Part shown: in pieces, positions 17,363 to 27,603 of the stretch
Layout: the number at the start of each line of letters is the position of its first letter
Position numbering within the stretch: the stretch's first letter is position 1
Source: Sphingomonas elodea ATCC 31461
GTDB taxonomy: Bacteria > Pseudomonadota > Alphaproteobacteria > Sphingomonadales > Sphingomonadaceae
DNA length: 64,000 bases
NCBI RefSeq assembly: GCF_000226955.1
Contig: NZ_AGFU01000025.1
Location: 60,234 to 124,233 of the forward strand
Direction of reading: 5' to 3'
The notes under the pieces: generated by a model
What the model was told of the DNA's origin: nothing
What the model saw: the letters and a program-made list of their open reading frames with translations, nothing else
Databases searched by the model: none
Translations under genes and position numbers: made by a program

Positions 17363-18292
17363 ATGCAGCGGCTGGACGGCGGCTCGGCGGTTCCGCTTCC
17401 CCTCCGGGGCGCGATCGTCGCGCTCGGGAATTTCGATGGCTTCCATCTTGGGCACCAGGCGGTGGTCGGCCGTGCGGTGGCACGCGCCCGTGACGAAGGG
17501 CGCCCGGCGATCGTCGCCACCTTCGATCCGCACCCGCGTCGCTTCTTCCAGCCCGACGCCCCGCCCTTCCGGCTGACCACGCTCGACCAACGCGAGCGGC
17601 TGTTCGGCCAGGCCGGCGCGGTGGCGATGCTGGTCTTTCATTTCGATGCCACCCTCGCCCGGCTGACCGCGCGCCAGTTCGCCGAACAGCTGACCGACAC
17701 GATCGGCGCAGCGGGCGTGGTAACCGGCGAGGACTTCACCTTCGGCAAGGGCCGCGAGGGGGATGTCGCGACGCTCGCGGCGCTCGGCACCGAACTCAGC
17801 TTCACCGCGGAGACCGTGTCGCCGGTGGCGCTGGACGGCGGCACCGTCTCCTCCAGCCGGATCCGCGCGGCGCTGAAGGCGGGCGATCCGGGCACCGCGA
17901 CCGCCCTGCTTACCCGCCCCTTCGCGATCGCGGCCGAAGTGGAAGGCGGCGCCAAGCTCGGCCGCCAGCTCGGCTATCCGACGGCGAACATGCGGCTCGG
18001 CACCTATCTGCGGCCGGCCTATGGCATCTACGCGGTGCGCGGCCGCCTGCCCGACGGGCGGGTGCTCGATGGGGTCGCCAATCTCGGCATCCGCCCCAGC
18101 TTCGATCCGCCGGTGGAACTGCTGGAGAGCTTCTTCTTCGACTTCAGCGGCGACCTGTACGGCCAGCGGCTGGAGGTCGAGCTGATCGCCTATCTTCGCC
18201 CCGAGGCCAAGTTCGACAGCCTCGACGCGCTGATCGTGCAGATGGATCAGGATGCGGCGCGGGCGCGGGAGATTCTGGCCGGTCGCGTATAG
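17363..18292 (+). CDS. ribF: Bifunctional riboflavin kinase/FAD synthetase
   Basis: Converts riboflavin to FMN and then FAD; 309 aa. The N-terminal adenylyltransferase half has GNFDGFHLGHQAV and the SSSRIR motif near residue 165. The C-terminal kinase half has GRQLGYPTANM, YGIYAVR and GVANLGIRPSF. It stands alone between repeats with a terminator after it. Confidence 0.96.
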   Translation: MQRLDGGSAVPLPLRGAIVALGNFDGFHLGHQAVVGRAVARARDEGRPAIVATFDPHPRRFFQPDAPPFRLTTLDQRERLFGQAGAVAMLVFHFDATLARLTARQFAEQLTDTIGAAGVVTGEDFTFGKGREGDVATLAALGTELSFTAETVSPVALDGGTVSSSRIRAALKAGDPGTATALLTRPFAIAAEVEGGAKLGRQLGYPTANMRLGTYLRPAYGIYAVRGRLPDGRVLDGVANLGIRPSFDPPVELLESFFFDFSGDLYGQRLEVELIAYLRPEAKFDSLDALIVQMDQDAARAREILAGRV

Positions 18293-18317
18293 CCCCGCTT
18301 CGTTGAAGGCGGGCTTT
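18291..18317 (+). terminator. Probable terminator of ribF
   Basis: AGCCCCGCTTC pairs with GAAGGCGGGCT around GTT, with small bulges, followed by TTTGG. It overlaps the ribF stop. The T-tract is short. Confidence 0.5.
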
Positions 18318-18357
18318 GGCGGTGTGGGGATTGCAGAGTGCCGGTTGAGGCGGCCCT

Positions 18358-19113
18358 TCAGATCCCCCCGTCTACAGCCTCGAATCCACGGGCTTCCAGC
18401 CCCTCGGCCAGCACCGCCACGCAGCGATCGACCAGCGCGGGATCGGTCGCGCGGACGACGAAGTTCGCACCCACCCGCCCCTCGCGGAAGAAGGGGTAGC
18501 TGCCGATCGACACGCCGTCCTGGGCCCTTTCGGTATCGCCGAGCAGGTCGGCGACTTCGCTCTCTGCCACCCAGCAGCCGATCGTGCGCGAGATCACGGG
18601 CAGGCCGCCCTCCAGCGTGCCGGTCAGCGCATCGAGCATGCCCGCCGCGATGTGGGGCACGCCCGCCAGGATGAAGATGTTGCCCCAGCGGATGCCCGGC
18701 GCGCCGGACATGCGGTTGACGATCAGGTCCGCCCCTTCGGGCACCCGCGCCATCCGCAGCCGCGCCTCGGTCAGCCCGCCCTTGCTGGCATAATAGGCGT
18801 CCAGCGCCGCACGGGCCGCTGGGTGGACGATTACCGGCACCGCGAGCGCCGCGGCGATCGCATCAACGGTGATGTCGTCATGCGTGGGGCCGATGCCGCC
18901 GGTGGTGAACAGATAGTCGTTGCGGGCCCGCAGCGCGTTCACCGCCTCGACGATCGCGTCCTGCTTGTCCGGCACTACCCGCACCTCGGCCAGGCGGATG
19001 CCCTGCGCGTTCAGCCAGGTGGCAACCTGCGCGATATTCTTGTCCTGGGTTCGGCCCGACAGGATTTCGTCGCCGATCACCACCAGGGCCGCTGTCCAGA
19101 TCCGCTCTTGCAT
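18358..19113 (-). CDS. CinA-like molybdopterin-binding-domain protein
   Basis: A 251-aa MoaB/Mog-fold protein matching the N-terminal half of CinA, without the C-terminal nicotinamide-nucleotide amidase domain. Motifs: VIGDEILSGRTQDKN at residues ~12-26 and the substrate-binding TTGGIGPTHDDIT near 70. CinA relatives hydrolyse ADP-ribose-type pyrophosphates, but function for the short form is not settled. Divergent from map. Confidence 0.83.
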   Translation of the reverse strand: MQERIWTAALVVIGDEILSGRTQDKNIAQVATWLNAQGIRLAEVRVVPDKQDAIVEAVNALRARNDYLFTTGGIGPTHDDITVDAIAAALAVPVIVHPAARAALDAYYASKGGLTEARLRMARVPEGADLIVNRMSGAPGIRWGNIFILAGVPHIAAGMLDALTGTLEGGLPVISRTIGCWVAESEVADLLGDTERAQDGVSIGSYPFFREGRVGANFVVRATDPALVDRCVAVLAEGLEARGFEAVDGGI

Positions 19114-19156
19114 TCCGTAGCGCTACGCTCTCGCAAAGCGGGGTGCAAATGCCTAT

Positions 19157-19990
19157 ATGGCCGGGATGACCGAATATGTGAACGTCACCGCGGACATGCC
19201 GCAGGCGCGCAGCCATGCGATCAAGCTCCATGGCCCGGAAGGATTCGAGGGCATGCGCAAGGCCGGCCGCCTCGCCGCCGAGATCCTCGATGCACTGGTG
19301 CCGCATGTCGTGCCCGGCGTGACGACGCAGGAGCTGGACGACATCGTCCGCCAGATGACGATCGCCGGCGGCGGCGTGCCCGCGACGCTCGGCTATCGCG
19401 GCTACACCCATAGCTGCTGCATCTCGATCAACCATGTCGTCTGCCACGGCATTCCGGGCGATCGCCCACTCAAGGACGGCGACATCGTCAACATCGACGT
19501 GACCCCGCTGCTCGGCGGCTGGCACGGGGATACCAGCCGCATGTATCTGGTTGGCGACGTGCCGATCAAGGCGCGGCGCCTGGTCGACGTGACCTATGAA
19601 TGCCTGATGCTCGGCATCGAGCAGGCCAAGCCCGGCAACCATCTCGGCGACATCAGCAACGCCATCCAGCGCCATGCCGAGAAGCATCGCTACGGCGTGG
19701 TGCGCGATTTCTGCGGGCACGGCCTTGGCCAGGTGTTCCACGACGCGCCCGAGGTGGTGCATGTCGGCCGGCCCGGTACCGGCCCGGAGCTGCGTCCGGG
19801 CATGTTCTTCACGATCGAGCCGATGATCAACATCGGCAGGCCGGACGTGAAGCTGCTCGACGACGGCTGGACGGCGGTGACGCGCGACCGCTCGCTCTCG
19901 GCGCAGTTCGAACATTCGATCGGCATCACCGAGACCGGCTGCGAGATCTTCACGACCAGTCCGAAGGGCCTGCACCAGCCGCCCTATTGA
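19157..19990 (+). CDS. map: Type I methionine aminopeptidase
   Basis: Removes the initiator Met from nascent proteins; 277 aa. The five metal ligands are identifiable: Asp in VNIDVTPLL and in HGDTSRMY, His in CGHGLGQVFHDAP, Glu in FTIEPMIN and in FEHSIGITE. The substrate-side His lies in CHGIPGDRPL. An N-terminal extension of about 20 residues precedes the core. Either ATG 19157 or ATG 19166 could start it. Confidence 0.95.
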   Translation: MAGMTEYVNVTADMPQARSHAIKLHGPEGFEGMRKAGRLAAEILDALVPHVVPGVTTQELDDIVRQMTIAGGGVPATLGYRGYTHSCCISINHVVCHGIPGDRPLKDGDIVNIDVTPLLGGWHGDTSRMYLVGDVPIKARRLVDVTYECLMLGIEQAKPGNHLGDISNAIQRHAEKHRYGVVRDFCGHGLGQVFHDAPEVVHVGRPGTGPELRPGMFFTIEPMINIGRPDVKLLDDGWTAVTRDRSLSAQFEHSIGITETGCEIFTTSPKGLHQPPY

Positions 19991-20039
19991 GCGACCCGTG
20001 CGCGTGAGACCCTAAACTACCTGAGTCTCTCGCCGTCGA

Positions 20040-20209
20040 GCGGGAGGGCGTCCGCAACAATCTTGCGCCCTCCCGCAACTTCCGCTAGTACACCAACCAG
20101 CATCAAGAGTCGGGCCGACGCCCGGCACCAACCTGCCCCGTGCAAGGTGGTGCCTCCATCGAAATGGAGGGATGTGGCCGAACCCGGCAACACGGTGTCC
20201 ACGCCACAT
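20040..20209 (+). promoter_or_regulatory. Hairpin-rich leader upstream of threonine aldolase
   Basis: The 267-base spacer holds five consecutive helices: GCGGGAGGGCG/CGCCCTCCCGC (20040-20076, maybe the map terminator but lacking a T-run), CGGGC-CGAC-GCCCG (20111-20124), CACCAACCT/AGGTGGTG (20126-20152), CCTCCAT-CGAA-ATGGAGG (20153-20170), and ATGTGGC/GCCACAT (20172-20209). The stretch between the last arms, with GAGGGA, GGCC, GAA and CCCGGCAAC, loosely recalls a SAM-I riboswitch core. A structured RNA leader is inferred; its ligand, if any, is unknown. Confidence 0.4.
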
Positions 20210-20257
20210 GTCCGATCGTCTCCCGCCTTTTGCGCAACAGCAAGAAGGCAGTAGAGC

Positions 20258-21310
20258 GTGACCACCGAAGCCCAGCAATTCGCCAGCGACAACTATGCCG
20301 GAATCTGCCCCGATGCATGGGCAGCAATGGAGGCCGCCAATCACGGCCACGCCCCTGCCTATGGGGACGACCATTGGACCAACAGCGCCGCAAACGCGTT
20401 CCGCACACTGTTCGAAACCGACTGCGAGGTGTTCTTCGCTTTCAACGGCACCGCGGCCAACTCGCTGGCGCTGGCGGCGCTCTGCCAGTCCTATCACAGC
20501 GTGATCTGCTCGGCGGCGGCGCATGTCGAGACCGACGAATGCGGCGCGCCGGAATTCTTTTCCAACGGCTCGAAGCTGCTCGTCGCCCAGAGCGAGGACG
20601 GCAAGCTGACGCCGGCGGCGGTCCGCGCCGTCGCCACCAGCCGTTCCGACATTCACTTTCCCAAGCCGCGGGTGGTGACGATCACCCAGCCGACCGAGAC
20701 CGGCCAGGTCTACACCGTCGAAGAGGTCCAGGCGCTGTCGTCGACTTGCCGTGAGCTGGGCCTGAAGCTGCATATGGACGGCGCCCGCTTCGCCCATGCG
20801 GTGGCAACGCTCGGCTGCGATCCTGCCGACATCACCTGGCGCGCCGGCGTCGACGTGCTCTGCTTCGGCGGCACCAAGAACGGCATGGCGGTGGGCGAAG
20901 CCGTGCTGTTCTTCGATCGCGCGCTGGCGCAGGATTTCGATTACCGGTGCAAGCAGGCCGGGCAGTTGGCTTCGAAGATGCGCTTCCTGGCGGCGCCCTG
21001 GGTGGGAATGCTGGAGAACGGTGCCTGGCTGCGCAACGCCGCCCATGCCAATGCCTGTGCGCAGCGGCTGGCCGGACAGATCGAGGGACTGCCGGGTATC
21101 GAACTGATGTTCCCGGTGGAGGCGAACGGCGTCTTCGTCCGTGCCCCCGACGCGGTGCTCGAAGGGCTGCGCGCCCGCGGCTGGCGCTTCTACACCTTCA
21201 TCGGCGGCGGCGCGCGGTTCATGTTCGCCTGGGATGCCGATCCGGCACGGGTCGACCAGCTGGCAGCGGATATCCGCGCGGTGAGCGCGACGACGGCGCT
21301 CGCCGCCTGA
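20258..21310 (+). CDS. ltaE: Low-specificity L-threonine aldolase
   Basis: PLP enzyme splitting threonine or allo-threonine into glycine and acetaldehyde; 350 aa, GTG start after AAGGCAGTAGAGC. The PLP Lys lies in CFGGTKNGMAVGEAV, the ring-stacking and Asp region in LHMDGARFAHA, and substrate contacts in SDNYAGICPDAW at the N-terminus. It provides glycine and one-carbon units. It ends at a perfect bidirectional terminator shared with the convergent reductase gene. Confidence 0.92.
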   Translation: MTTEAQQFASDNYAGICPDAWAAMEAANHGHAPAYGDDHWTNSAANAFRTLFETDCEVFFAFNGTAANSLALAALCQSYHSVICSAAAHVETDECGAPEFFSNGSKLLVAQSEDGKLTPAAVRAVATSRSDIHFPKPRVVTITQPTETGQVYTVEEVQALSSTCRELGLKLHMDGARFAHAVATLGCDPADITWRAGVDVLCFGGTKNGMAVGEAVLFFDRALAQDFDYRCKQAGQLASKMRFLAAPWVGMLENGAWLRNAAHANACAQRLAGQIEGLPGIELMFPVEANGVFVRAPDAVLEGLRARGWRFYTFIGGGARFMFAWDADPARVDQLAADIRAVSATTALAA

Positions 21311-21316
21311 GGCATC

Positions 21317-21345
21317 GCTCCCCCGGAGCACCGCTCCGGGGGAGC
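21317..21345. terminator. Bidirectional terminator hairpin
   Basis: GCTCCCCCGGAGC and GCTCCGGGGGAGC form a perfect 13-bp stem with an ACC loop between two convergent genes. There is no T-run, but the stem is very stable. Confidence 0.7.
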
Positions 21346-21351
21346 ACAGGG

Positions 21352-22167
21352 TCAGCCGACGAAGGCGCGCTCGATCACGAAGTCGCCGGGCGCGTTGTTC
21401 GAGCCTTCCTTGAAGCCCTTGGCTTCCAGCAGCGCGGCGAAGTCGCGGATCATGTCCATCGATCCGCACAGCATCACCCGGTCGGTCTCCGGGTTGAGCG
21501 CCGCCTCGCCGGGGACGCCCTCGAACAGCTTGCCGTTCTCGATCAGCGCGCCGATCCGCTCGCTGGTGTGGAACGGCTCGCGGGTCACGGTCGGCACGTA
21601 ATGGAACTGCGCCGCCGCCTGCTCGCCGATCAGCGGATCCTCGGCCAGCTTGCCCGCCAGTTCGTCATGATAGGCAAGGTCGCTCACCCGGCGCACGCTG
21701 TGCACGGTGACAACCTGTTCGAACCGCTCATAGATGTCCGGATCGCGCGCGACGCTGAGGAACGGCGCGAGACCGGTGCCGGTGGAGAGCAGGAACAGCC
21801 GCTTGCCCGGCAGCAGCGCATCGGCGACCAGCGTGCCGGTCGGCTTCTTGCCGAGATAGATGTCGTCGCCGGCCACGATCTTCTGCAGCTTCGAGGTCAG
21901 TGGCCCGTCCTGCACCTTGATCGAGAGGAATTCGAGCTCCTCCGCCCAGGACGGGCTGGCGACCGAATAGGCGCGCATCAGCGGCTTGTCGTTCTCGCCC
22001 TGCAGGCCGATCATCACGAACTCGCCCGAGCGGAAGCGGAAGCTGGCCGGCCGCTCGATCGCGAAGCTGAACAGATGCTCGTTCCAGTGCCGCACCCACA
22101 GCACCTTGGCGGTGGCGAAGGCGGGATGCTCGGGGAGCAGCGCGGGCGCGCGCGTATCGACGGTCAT
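21352..22167 (-). CDS. fpr: Ferredoxin-NADP+ reductase
   Basis: Single-chain FAD enzyme of the bacterial FNR class, 271 aa, exchanging electrons between NADPH and ferredoxin or flavodoxin. FAD-binding RAYSVASP is at about residues 64-71, the NADP fold STGTGLAPFLSVARD near 125, and the terminal FVIERAFVG tail stacks on the flavin as in subclass II reductases. Start ATG 22167 is favoured over an upstream ATG at 22236 by GAGGA ten bases ahead and by alignment with known N-termini (WNEHLFSF). Confidence 0.9.
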   Translation of the reverse strand: MTVDTRAPALLPEHPAFATAKVLWVRHWNEHLFSFAIERPASFRFRSGEFVMIGLQGENDKPLMRAYSVASPSWAEELEFLSIKVQDGPLTSKLQKIVAGDDIYLGKKPTGTLVADALLPGKRLFLLSTGTGLAPFLSVARDPDIYERFEQVVTVHSVRRVSDLAYHDELAGKLAEDPLIGEQAAAQFHYVPTVTREPFHTSERIGALIENGKLFEGVPGEAALNPETDRVMLCGSMDMIRDFAALLEAKGFKEGSNNAPGDFVIERAFVG

Positions 22168-22294
22168 GAAAAGCGGGTCCTCGTTCGTAACGGTCTGACC
22201 CTCTGCCGGCCGCATGGGGCGAGGGTCTGCAAACATGAAGGCGGCCCTCTGCCACCAGAAGGCCGCGACGTCCAGAAAGTAGCGCTAGGGCAGC

Positions 22295-22552
22295 CTAAAC
22301 CCTGTCCTCGAAGGGGACGCCGGTTTCCCAGTGCCGCAGCAGCGCAGCCGCACCGTCCGAATCGAGGATAGCGCCCGCAGTTTCGATCCAGCAGCAGGCC
22401 CGCCGCTCGGGCGGTTCGACGGCGGCCAGCGCATGGGCCAGCAGCACCAGCGATCCCCGCGCGATCACCTGAACCTCCCCCGCCGCGTCGCCCTCCGCGG
22501 CGGATATCCGCTGCCGCAATTCGGCAGGCGCGTCCATCGTCGGCGACTGCAT
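22295..22552 (-). CDS. Hypothetical 85-aa protein
   Basis: Family not recognised. It is moderately acidic with a hydrophobic central helix (VQVIARGSLVLLAHALAAV) and a CCWIE motif. GGGGAAGGCACCG ahead of the ATG is a good ribosome-binding site, and coding-type codon use is kept to the end, so it is likely a real gene. It is divergent from the chemotaxis-type gene. Confidence 0.5.
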   Translation of the reverse strand: MQSPTMDAPAELRQRISAAEGDAAGEVQVIARGSLVLLAHALAAVEPPERRACCWIETAGAILDSDGAAALLRHWETGVPFEDRV

Positions 22553-22636
22553 CGGTGCCTTCCCCTGCTGCGCGGGCGCGGCGGACCGACGCCGCTCACC
22601 CGAACAACATCTGGCATCATGGTTGCGAAGATTTGA

Positions 22637-23908
<1,272 letters not shown>

Positions 23909-23955
23909 CGAAGGCCATCGCGGACGCGATGACGCGCCTGCGAAGGAAATTTTAT

Positions 23956-23973
23956 TGCCCGATTCGTCGGGCA
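23956..23973 (+). other. Stem-loop in the glnB-glnA spacer
   Basis: TGCCCGA-TTCG-TCGGGCA is a perfect 7-bp stem with a stable UUCG loop between the two genes. Without a T-tract it is more likely a processing or attenuation element that changes the glnA/glnB ratio than a terminator. Confidence 0.5.
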
Positions 23974-24001
23974 GACGAAAGAGAGCGAAAGGGCACCTAC
24001 G

Positions 24002-25414
24002 ATGGCGAATTCGGCCAGTGACATCCTGAAGATGGTGAAGGACCAGGAGATCGAGTGGATCGACCTGCGCTTCACCGACCCCAAGGGCAAGTGGCAGCAC
24101 CTGACCATGGTCGCCTCGATCCTCGGTGAGGACGAGCTGACCGACGGCCTGATGTTCGACGGTTCGTCGATCGAGGGCTGGAAGGCGATCAACGAGTCCG
24201 ACATGATCCTGAAGCCGGATCTGGACGCGGTGTGGGTCGATCCGTTCTCGGCCACGCCGATGCTGATCCTGGTGTGCGACATCGTCGAGCCCTCGACCGG
24301 CGAGCTCTATGCCCGCGATCCGCGCTCGACCGCGAAGCGCGCCGAGGCGTATCTGAAGACCACCGGCATCGGCGACACCATCTATGTCGGCCCCGAAGCC
24401 GAGTTCTTCATGTTCGACGACGTGCGGTTCGAGAACAGCTACTCGACCAGCTACTACAAGATCGACGACATCGAGCTGCCGGGCAATTCGGGCCGCGAAT
24501 ATGAAGCCGGCAACCTCGGCCACCGTCCGCGCGCCAAGGGCGGCTATTTCCCGGTCGCGCCGGTCGACAGCGCCGTCGACATCCGCGGCGAGATGGTCTC
24601 GACCATGCTGGAGATGGGCCTGCCCTGCGACAAGCACCACCACGAGGTCGCCGCCGCGCAGCACGAGCTGGGCCTGACCTTCGGCACGCTGGTGACCACC
24701 GCCGACCGCATGCAGATCTACAAGTATGTCGTGCACCAGGTAGCGCAAGCCTATGGCAAGACCGCGACCTTCATGCCGAAGCCGATCAAGGAAGATAACG
24801 GCTCGGGCATGCACACCCACATGTCGATCTGGGAAAAGGGCCAGCCGCTCTTCGCCGGCAACGGCTATGCGGGCCTTTCCGAGACCTGCCTCTATTTCAT
24901 CGGCGGCGTGATCAAGCACGCCAAGGCGCTCAATGCCTTCACCAACCCGTCGACCAACAGCTACAAGCGCCTGGTCCCGGGCTATGAGGCACCGGTGCTG
25001 CTCGCCTATTCGAGCCGCAACCGCTCGGCCTCGTGCCGCATCCCGTACGGCACGGGCAGCAAGGCGAAGCGCGTCGAGTTCCGCTTCCCGGACGCGCTGG
25101 CCAACCCGTATCTCTGCTATTCGGCGCTGCTGATGGCGGGCCTGGACGGCATCCAGAACAAGATCCACCCGGGCGACCCGATGGACAAGAACCTGTACGA
25201 CCTGCCCCCGGCCGAGCTGGCCGAAGTGCCGACCGTGTGCGGTTCGCTCCGCGAGGCGCTGGACAGCCTGGAAGCCGATTTCGACTTCCTGCTGAAGGGC
25301 GACGTGTTCTCGAAGGACCAGATCGAGGCCTATATCGAGATCAAGCGCGCCGACGTGGCCCGGTGGGAAATGACCCCGAGCCCGGTCGAATACGACATGT
25401 ACTATTCGAGCTGA
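24002..25414 (+). CDS. glnA: Glutamine synthetase, type I
   Basis: Dodecameric ATP-dependent synthetase converting glutamate and ammonia to glutamine; 470 aa. Metal-ligand and active-site motifs are [45 protein letters not shown] and [11 protein letters not shown]. Tyr399 in [10 protein letters not shown] is the adenylylation site, so activity is presumably controlled by GlnE through GlnB. The gene ends at a strong terminator. Confidence 0.98.
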   Translation: MANSASDILKMVKDQEIEWIDLRFTDPKGKWQHLTMVASILGEDELTDGLMFDGSSIEGWKAINESDMILKPDLDAVWVDPFSATPMLILVCDIVEPSTGELYARDPRSTAKRAEAYLKTTGIGDTIYVGPEAEFFMFDDVRFENSYSTSYYKIDDIELPGNSGREYEAGNLGHRPRAKGGYFPVAPVDSAVDIRGEMVSTMLEMGLPCDKHHHEVAAAQHELGLTFGTLVTTADRMQIYKYVVHQVAQAYGKTATFMPKPIKEDNGSGMHTHMSIWEKGQPLFAGNGYAGLSETCLYFIGGVIKHAKALNAFTNPSTNSYKRLVPGYEAPVLLAYSSRNRSASCRIPYGTGSKAKRVEFRFPDALANPYLCYSALLMAGLDGIQNKIHPGDPMDKNLYDLPPAELAEVPTVCGSLREALDSLEADFDFLLKGDVFSKDQIEAYIEIKRADVARWEMTPSPVEYDMYYSS

Positions 25415-25438
25415 TCCCTCGCGGATCGGCTGAAGAAA

Positions 25439-25468
25439 GGGCGTCCGGAGCGATCCGGGCGCCCTTTT
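25439..25468 (+). terminator. Rho-independent terminator of glnBA
   Basis: GGGCGTCCGGA pairs with TCCGGGCGCCC (one G-T pair) around GCGA, followed by TTTT. Confidence 0.9.
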
Positions 25469-25568
25469 CATTTGGGCGATCCCACCAAGAGGGTCGCCAG
25501 ACAGCCGATTGAGCCGCGATGCACACCGTGCTAGCCCGCTACATCACCCAGTAAGGACTTCTGCCTCC

Positions 25569-27596
25569 ATGCGTATCGTGCGTCTCGCAGCCCTGCTGCT
25601 CGGCACTTCCCTGCTCGCCTCCCCCGCCCTCGCCCAGACCGGCGCGCAGCCCAAGTTCGCGCCCTGGGGCGTGGACCTGACCACGATGGACCGCAGCGTG
25701 AAGCCGGGGAACGACTTCTACGCCTATGCTCTCGGCAGCTGGCTGCGCGACGCACCCTTCCCGCCCGACAAAGCGCGCATCGGCTACAATTACGACCTGC
25801 CCGACCAGACCGAACTCGAGGTCCGGGAACTGATCGAAGGCGCCGGCAGCGCACCGGACGATCCCGTGCTGCGCCAGGTATCGACCTTCTACCGCGCCTA
25901 TATGGACGAGGCCGGCATCGAGGCGCGCGGCACCGCACCGCTCAAGCCCTATCTCGCCCGCATCGACGCCGTGCAGGACCGCCGCGCGCTCGAACTGCTG
26001 ATGGCCGACCATGGCTATGCCAGCCCGATCGGCATCGGCATCTCGGCCGACGAGAAGGACCCGACCCGCTACACCGTGATGGCCGGCCAGGCGGGGCTGG
26101 GCCTGCCCAGCCGCGACTATTACCTGCTGCCGGGCGCGAAGTACGAGACGATCCGCAAGGCATACCGCGCCTATATCGTGAAGATCCAGCAGCTGGCCGG
26201 CATCGCCGACGCAGAGGCCAAGGCCGACGCGATCCTCGCGCTGGAAACCAGCCTCGCCAAGGACCAGTGGACGCCCGAGGCGCGCCGCGATCCCCAGAAG
26301 ACCTACAACCCGATGAACCGCGCGCAGCTCGCCAAACTTGCGCCCGAATTCGACTGGAACGCCGTGCTCGCCCATCAGGGCCTGGGCAAGATGCCGACCG
26401 TCGTGGTGCGCGAGACGACCGCCGTCACCGCCGCCGCCAAGCGGCTGGGCGACGTGCCGCTCGCCACCTGGAAGGACTGGCTGCGCTTCCGCTTCGTCAG
26501 CGACCATGCAAGCCTGCTGCCCAAGGCGTTCGACGCGGCCCGCTTCGACTTTTACAGCCGCACCCTGCAGGACGTGCAGCAGCAGTCCGAACGCTGGAAG
26601 CGCGGCGTGCGGATGGTCAACGGTGCGCTCGGCGAGGCGATCGGGAAGGTCTATGCGGAGCGCCACTGGGGCAAGGATGCCGAGGCGCTGTCCAAGGAAC
26701 TGGTCGAGGATCTGCGTGCCGCCTATGCGGACAAGATCAACGGCGCGGCCTGGATGGACGAGCCCACCCGCAAGGAGGCGCTGAAGAAACTCGCGGCGTT
26801 CGAGCCCCGGATCGGCCATCCGGACAAATATATCGATTACGCCGCAATGCCGGTCAGCGCCACCGATCCGCTGGCCAACGACCTCGCCTCGGACGCGTTC
26901 GAGTGGCAGCTGGAGCTGTCGCGGCTCGGCAAGCCGGTCGATCGTTCTCTCTGGGCGATGACGCCGCAGACGGTGAACGCCTATTACGATCCGGTGATGA
27001 ACCAGGTGACCTTCCCGGCCGCCCAGCTCTCCCCGCCCTTCTTCGATCCCGCGGCCGATCCGGCGGTGAACTATGGCGAGACCGGCGCCACCATCGGCCA
27101 CGAAATGGGCCATGGCTTCGACGACGAAGGCCGCCAGTTCGACGCCAGCGGCAAGCTCCGCGACTGGTGGACGCCGCAATCGGCCGCCCGCTACACCGCC
27201 CATGCGCAGGAACTGGTGAAGCAGTTCGATGCCTATGAGCCGATCCCCGGCACCCACATCAAGGGCCAGCTGACGCTCGGCGAAAATCTCGCAGACCTGG
27301 GCGGACTGGAAGTCGCCTATGCCGCCTATCGCCGCTATGTCGCCCGCCACGGCGAGCCCAAGGTGCTGGACGGGCTGACCGGCGACCAGCGCTTCTTCCT
27401 CGCCTATGCCGCCAGCTGGCAGGGCAAGGCGCGTGAGGGCGCACTGCGCGCGCAGCTGCTGTCGGATCCTCACAGCCCCGAACAGTATCGCGTCAACGGG
27501 ATCGTGCGGAACATGGACGCCTGGTACAAGGCGTTCGACGTGAAGCCCGGCGACGCGCTGTATCTCGCGCCGCAAGCGCGGGTGCACGTCTGGTAA
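25569..27596 (+). CDS. M13-family (neprilysin-like) zinc metallopeptidase
   Basis: Exported oligopeptidase of 675 aa. A signal peptide is clear (MRIVRLAALLLGTSLLASPALAQ). The zinc site HEMGH is at 511-515 within GHEMGHGFDDEGRQFD; the third ligand and proton donor are in GENLADLGGLEVAY. The N-terminal segment SVKPGNDFYAYALGSWL is the conserved M13_N opening. An in-frame start 60 bases upstream would disrupt the signal peptide. Bacterial homologues degrade short peptides in the periplasm. Confidence 0.93.
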   Translation: MRIVRLAALLLGTSLLASPALAQTGAQPKFAPWGVDLTTMDRSVKPGNDFYAYALGSWLRDAPFPPDKARIGYNYDLPDQTELEVRELIEGAGSAPDDPVLRQVSTFYRAYMDEAGIEARGTAPLKPYLARIDAVQDRRALELLMADHGYASPIGIGISADEKDPTRYTVMAGQAGLGLPSRDYYLLPGAKYETIRKAYRAYIVKIQQLAGIADAEAKADAILALETSLAKDQWTPEARRDPQKTYNPMNRAQLAKLAPEFDWNAVLAHQGLGKMPTVVVRETTAVTAAAKRLGDVPLATWKDWLRFRFVSDHASLLPKAFDAARFDFYSRTLQDVQQQSERWKRGVRMVNGALGEAIGKVYAERHWGKDAEALSKELVEDLRAAYADKINGAAWMDEPTRKEALKKLAAFEPRIGHPDKYIDYAAMPVSATDPLANDLASDAFEWQLELSRLGKPVDRSLWAMTPQTVNAYYDPVMNQVTFPAAQLSPPFFDPAADPAVNYGETGATIGHEMGHGFDDEGRQFDASGKLRDWWTPQSAARYTAHAQELVKQFDAYEPIPGTHIKGQLTLGENLADLGGLEVAYAAYRRYVARHGEPKVLDGLTGDQRFFLAYAASWQGKAREGALRAQLLSDPHSPEQYRVNGIVRNMDAWYKAFDVKPGDALYLAPQARVHVW

Positions 27597-27603
27597 GCAC
27601 GCC

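Noticed and set aside
20153-20209. A bona fide SAM-I riboswitch
   Set aside because: Only core words are shared; the P1 closing helix, P3 and P4 are not found at the expected spacing. Kept only as a structured leader.
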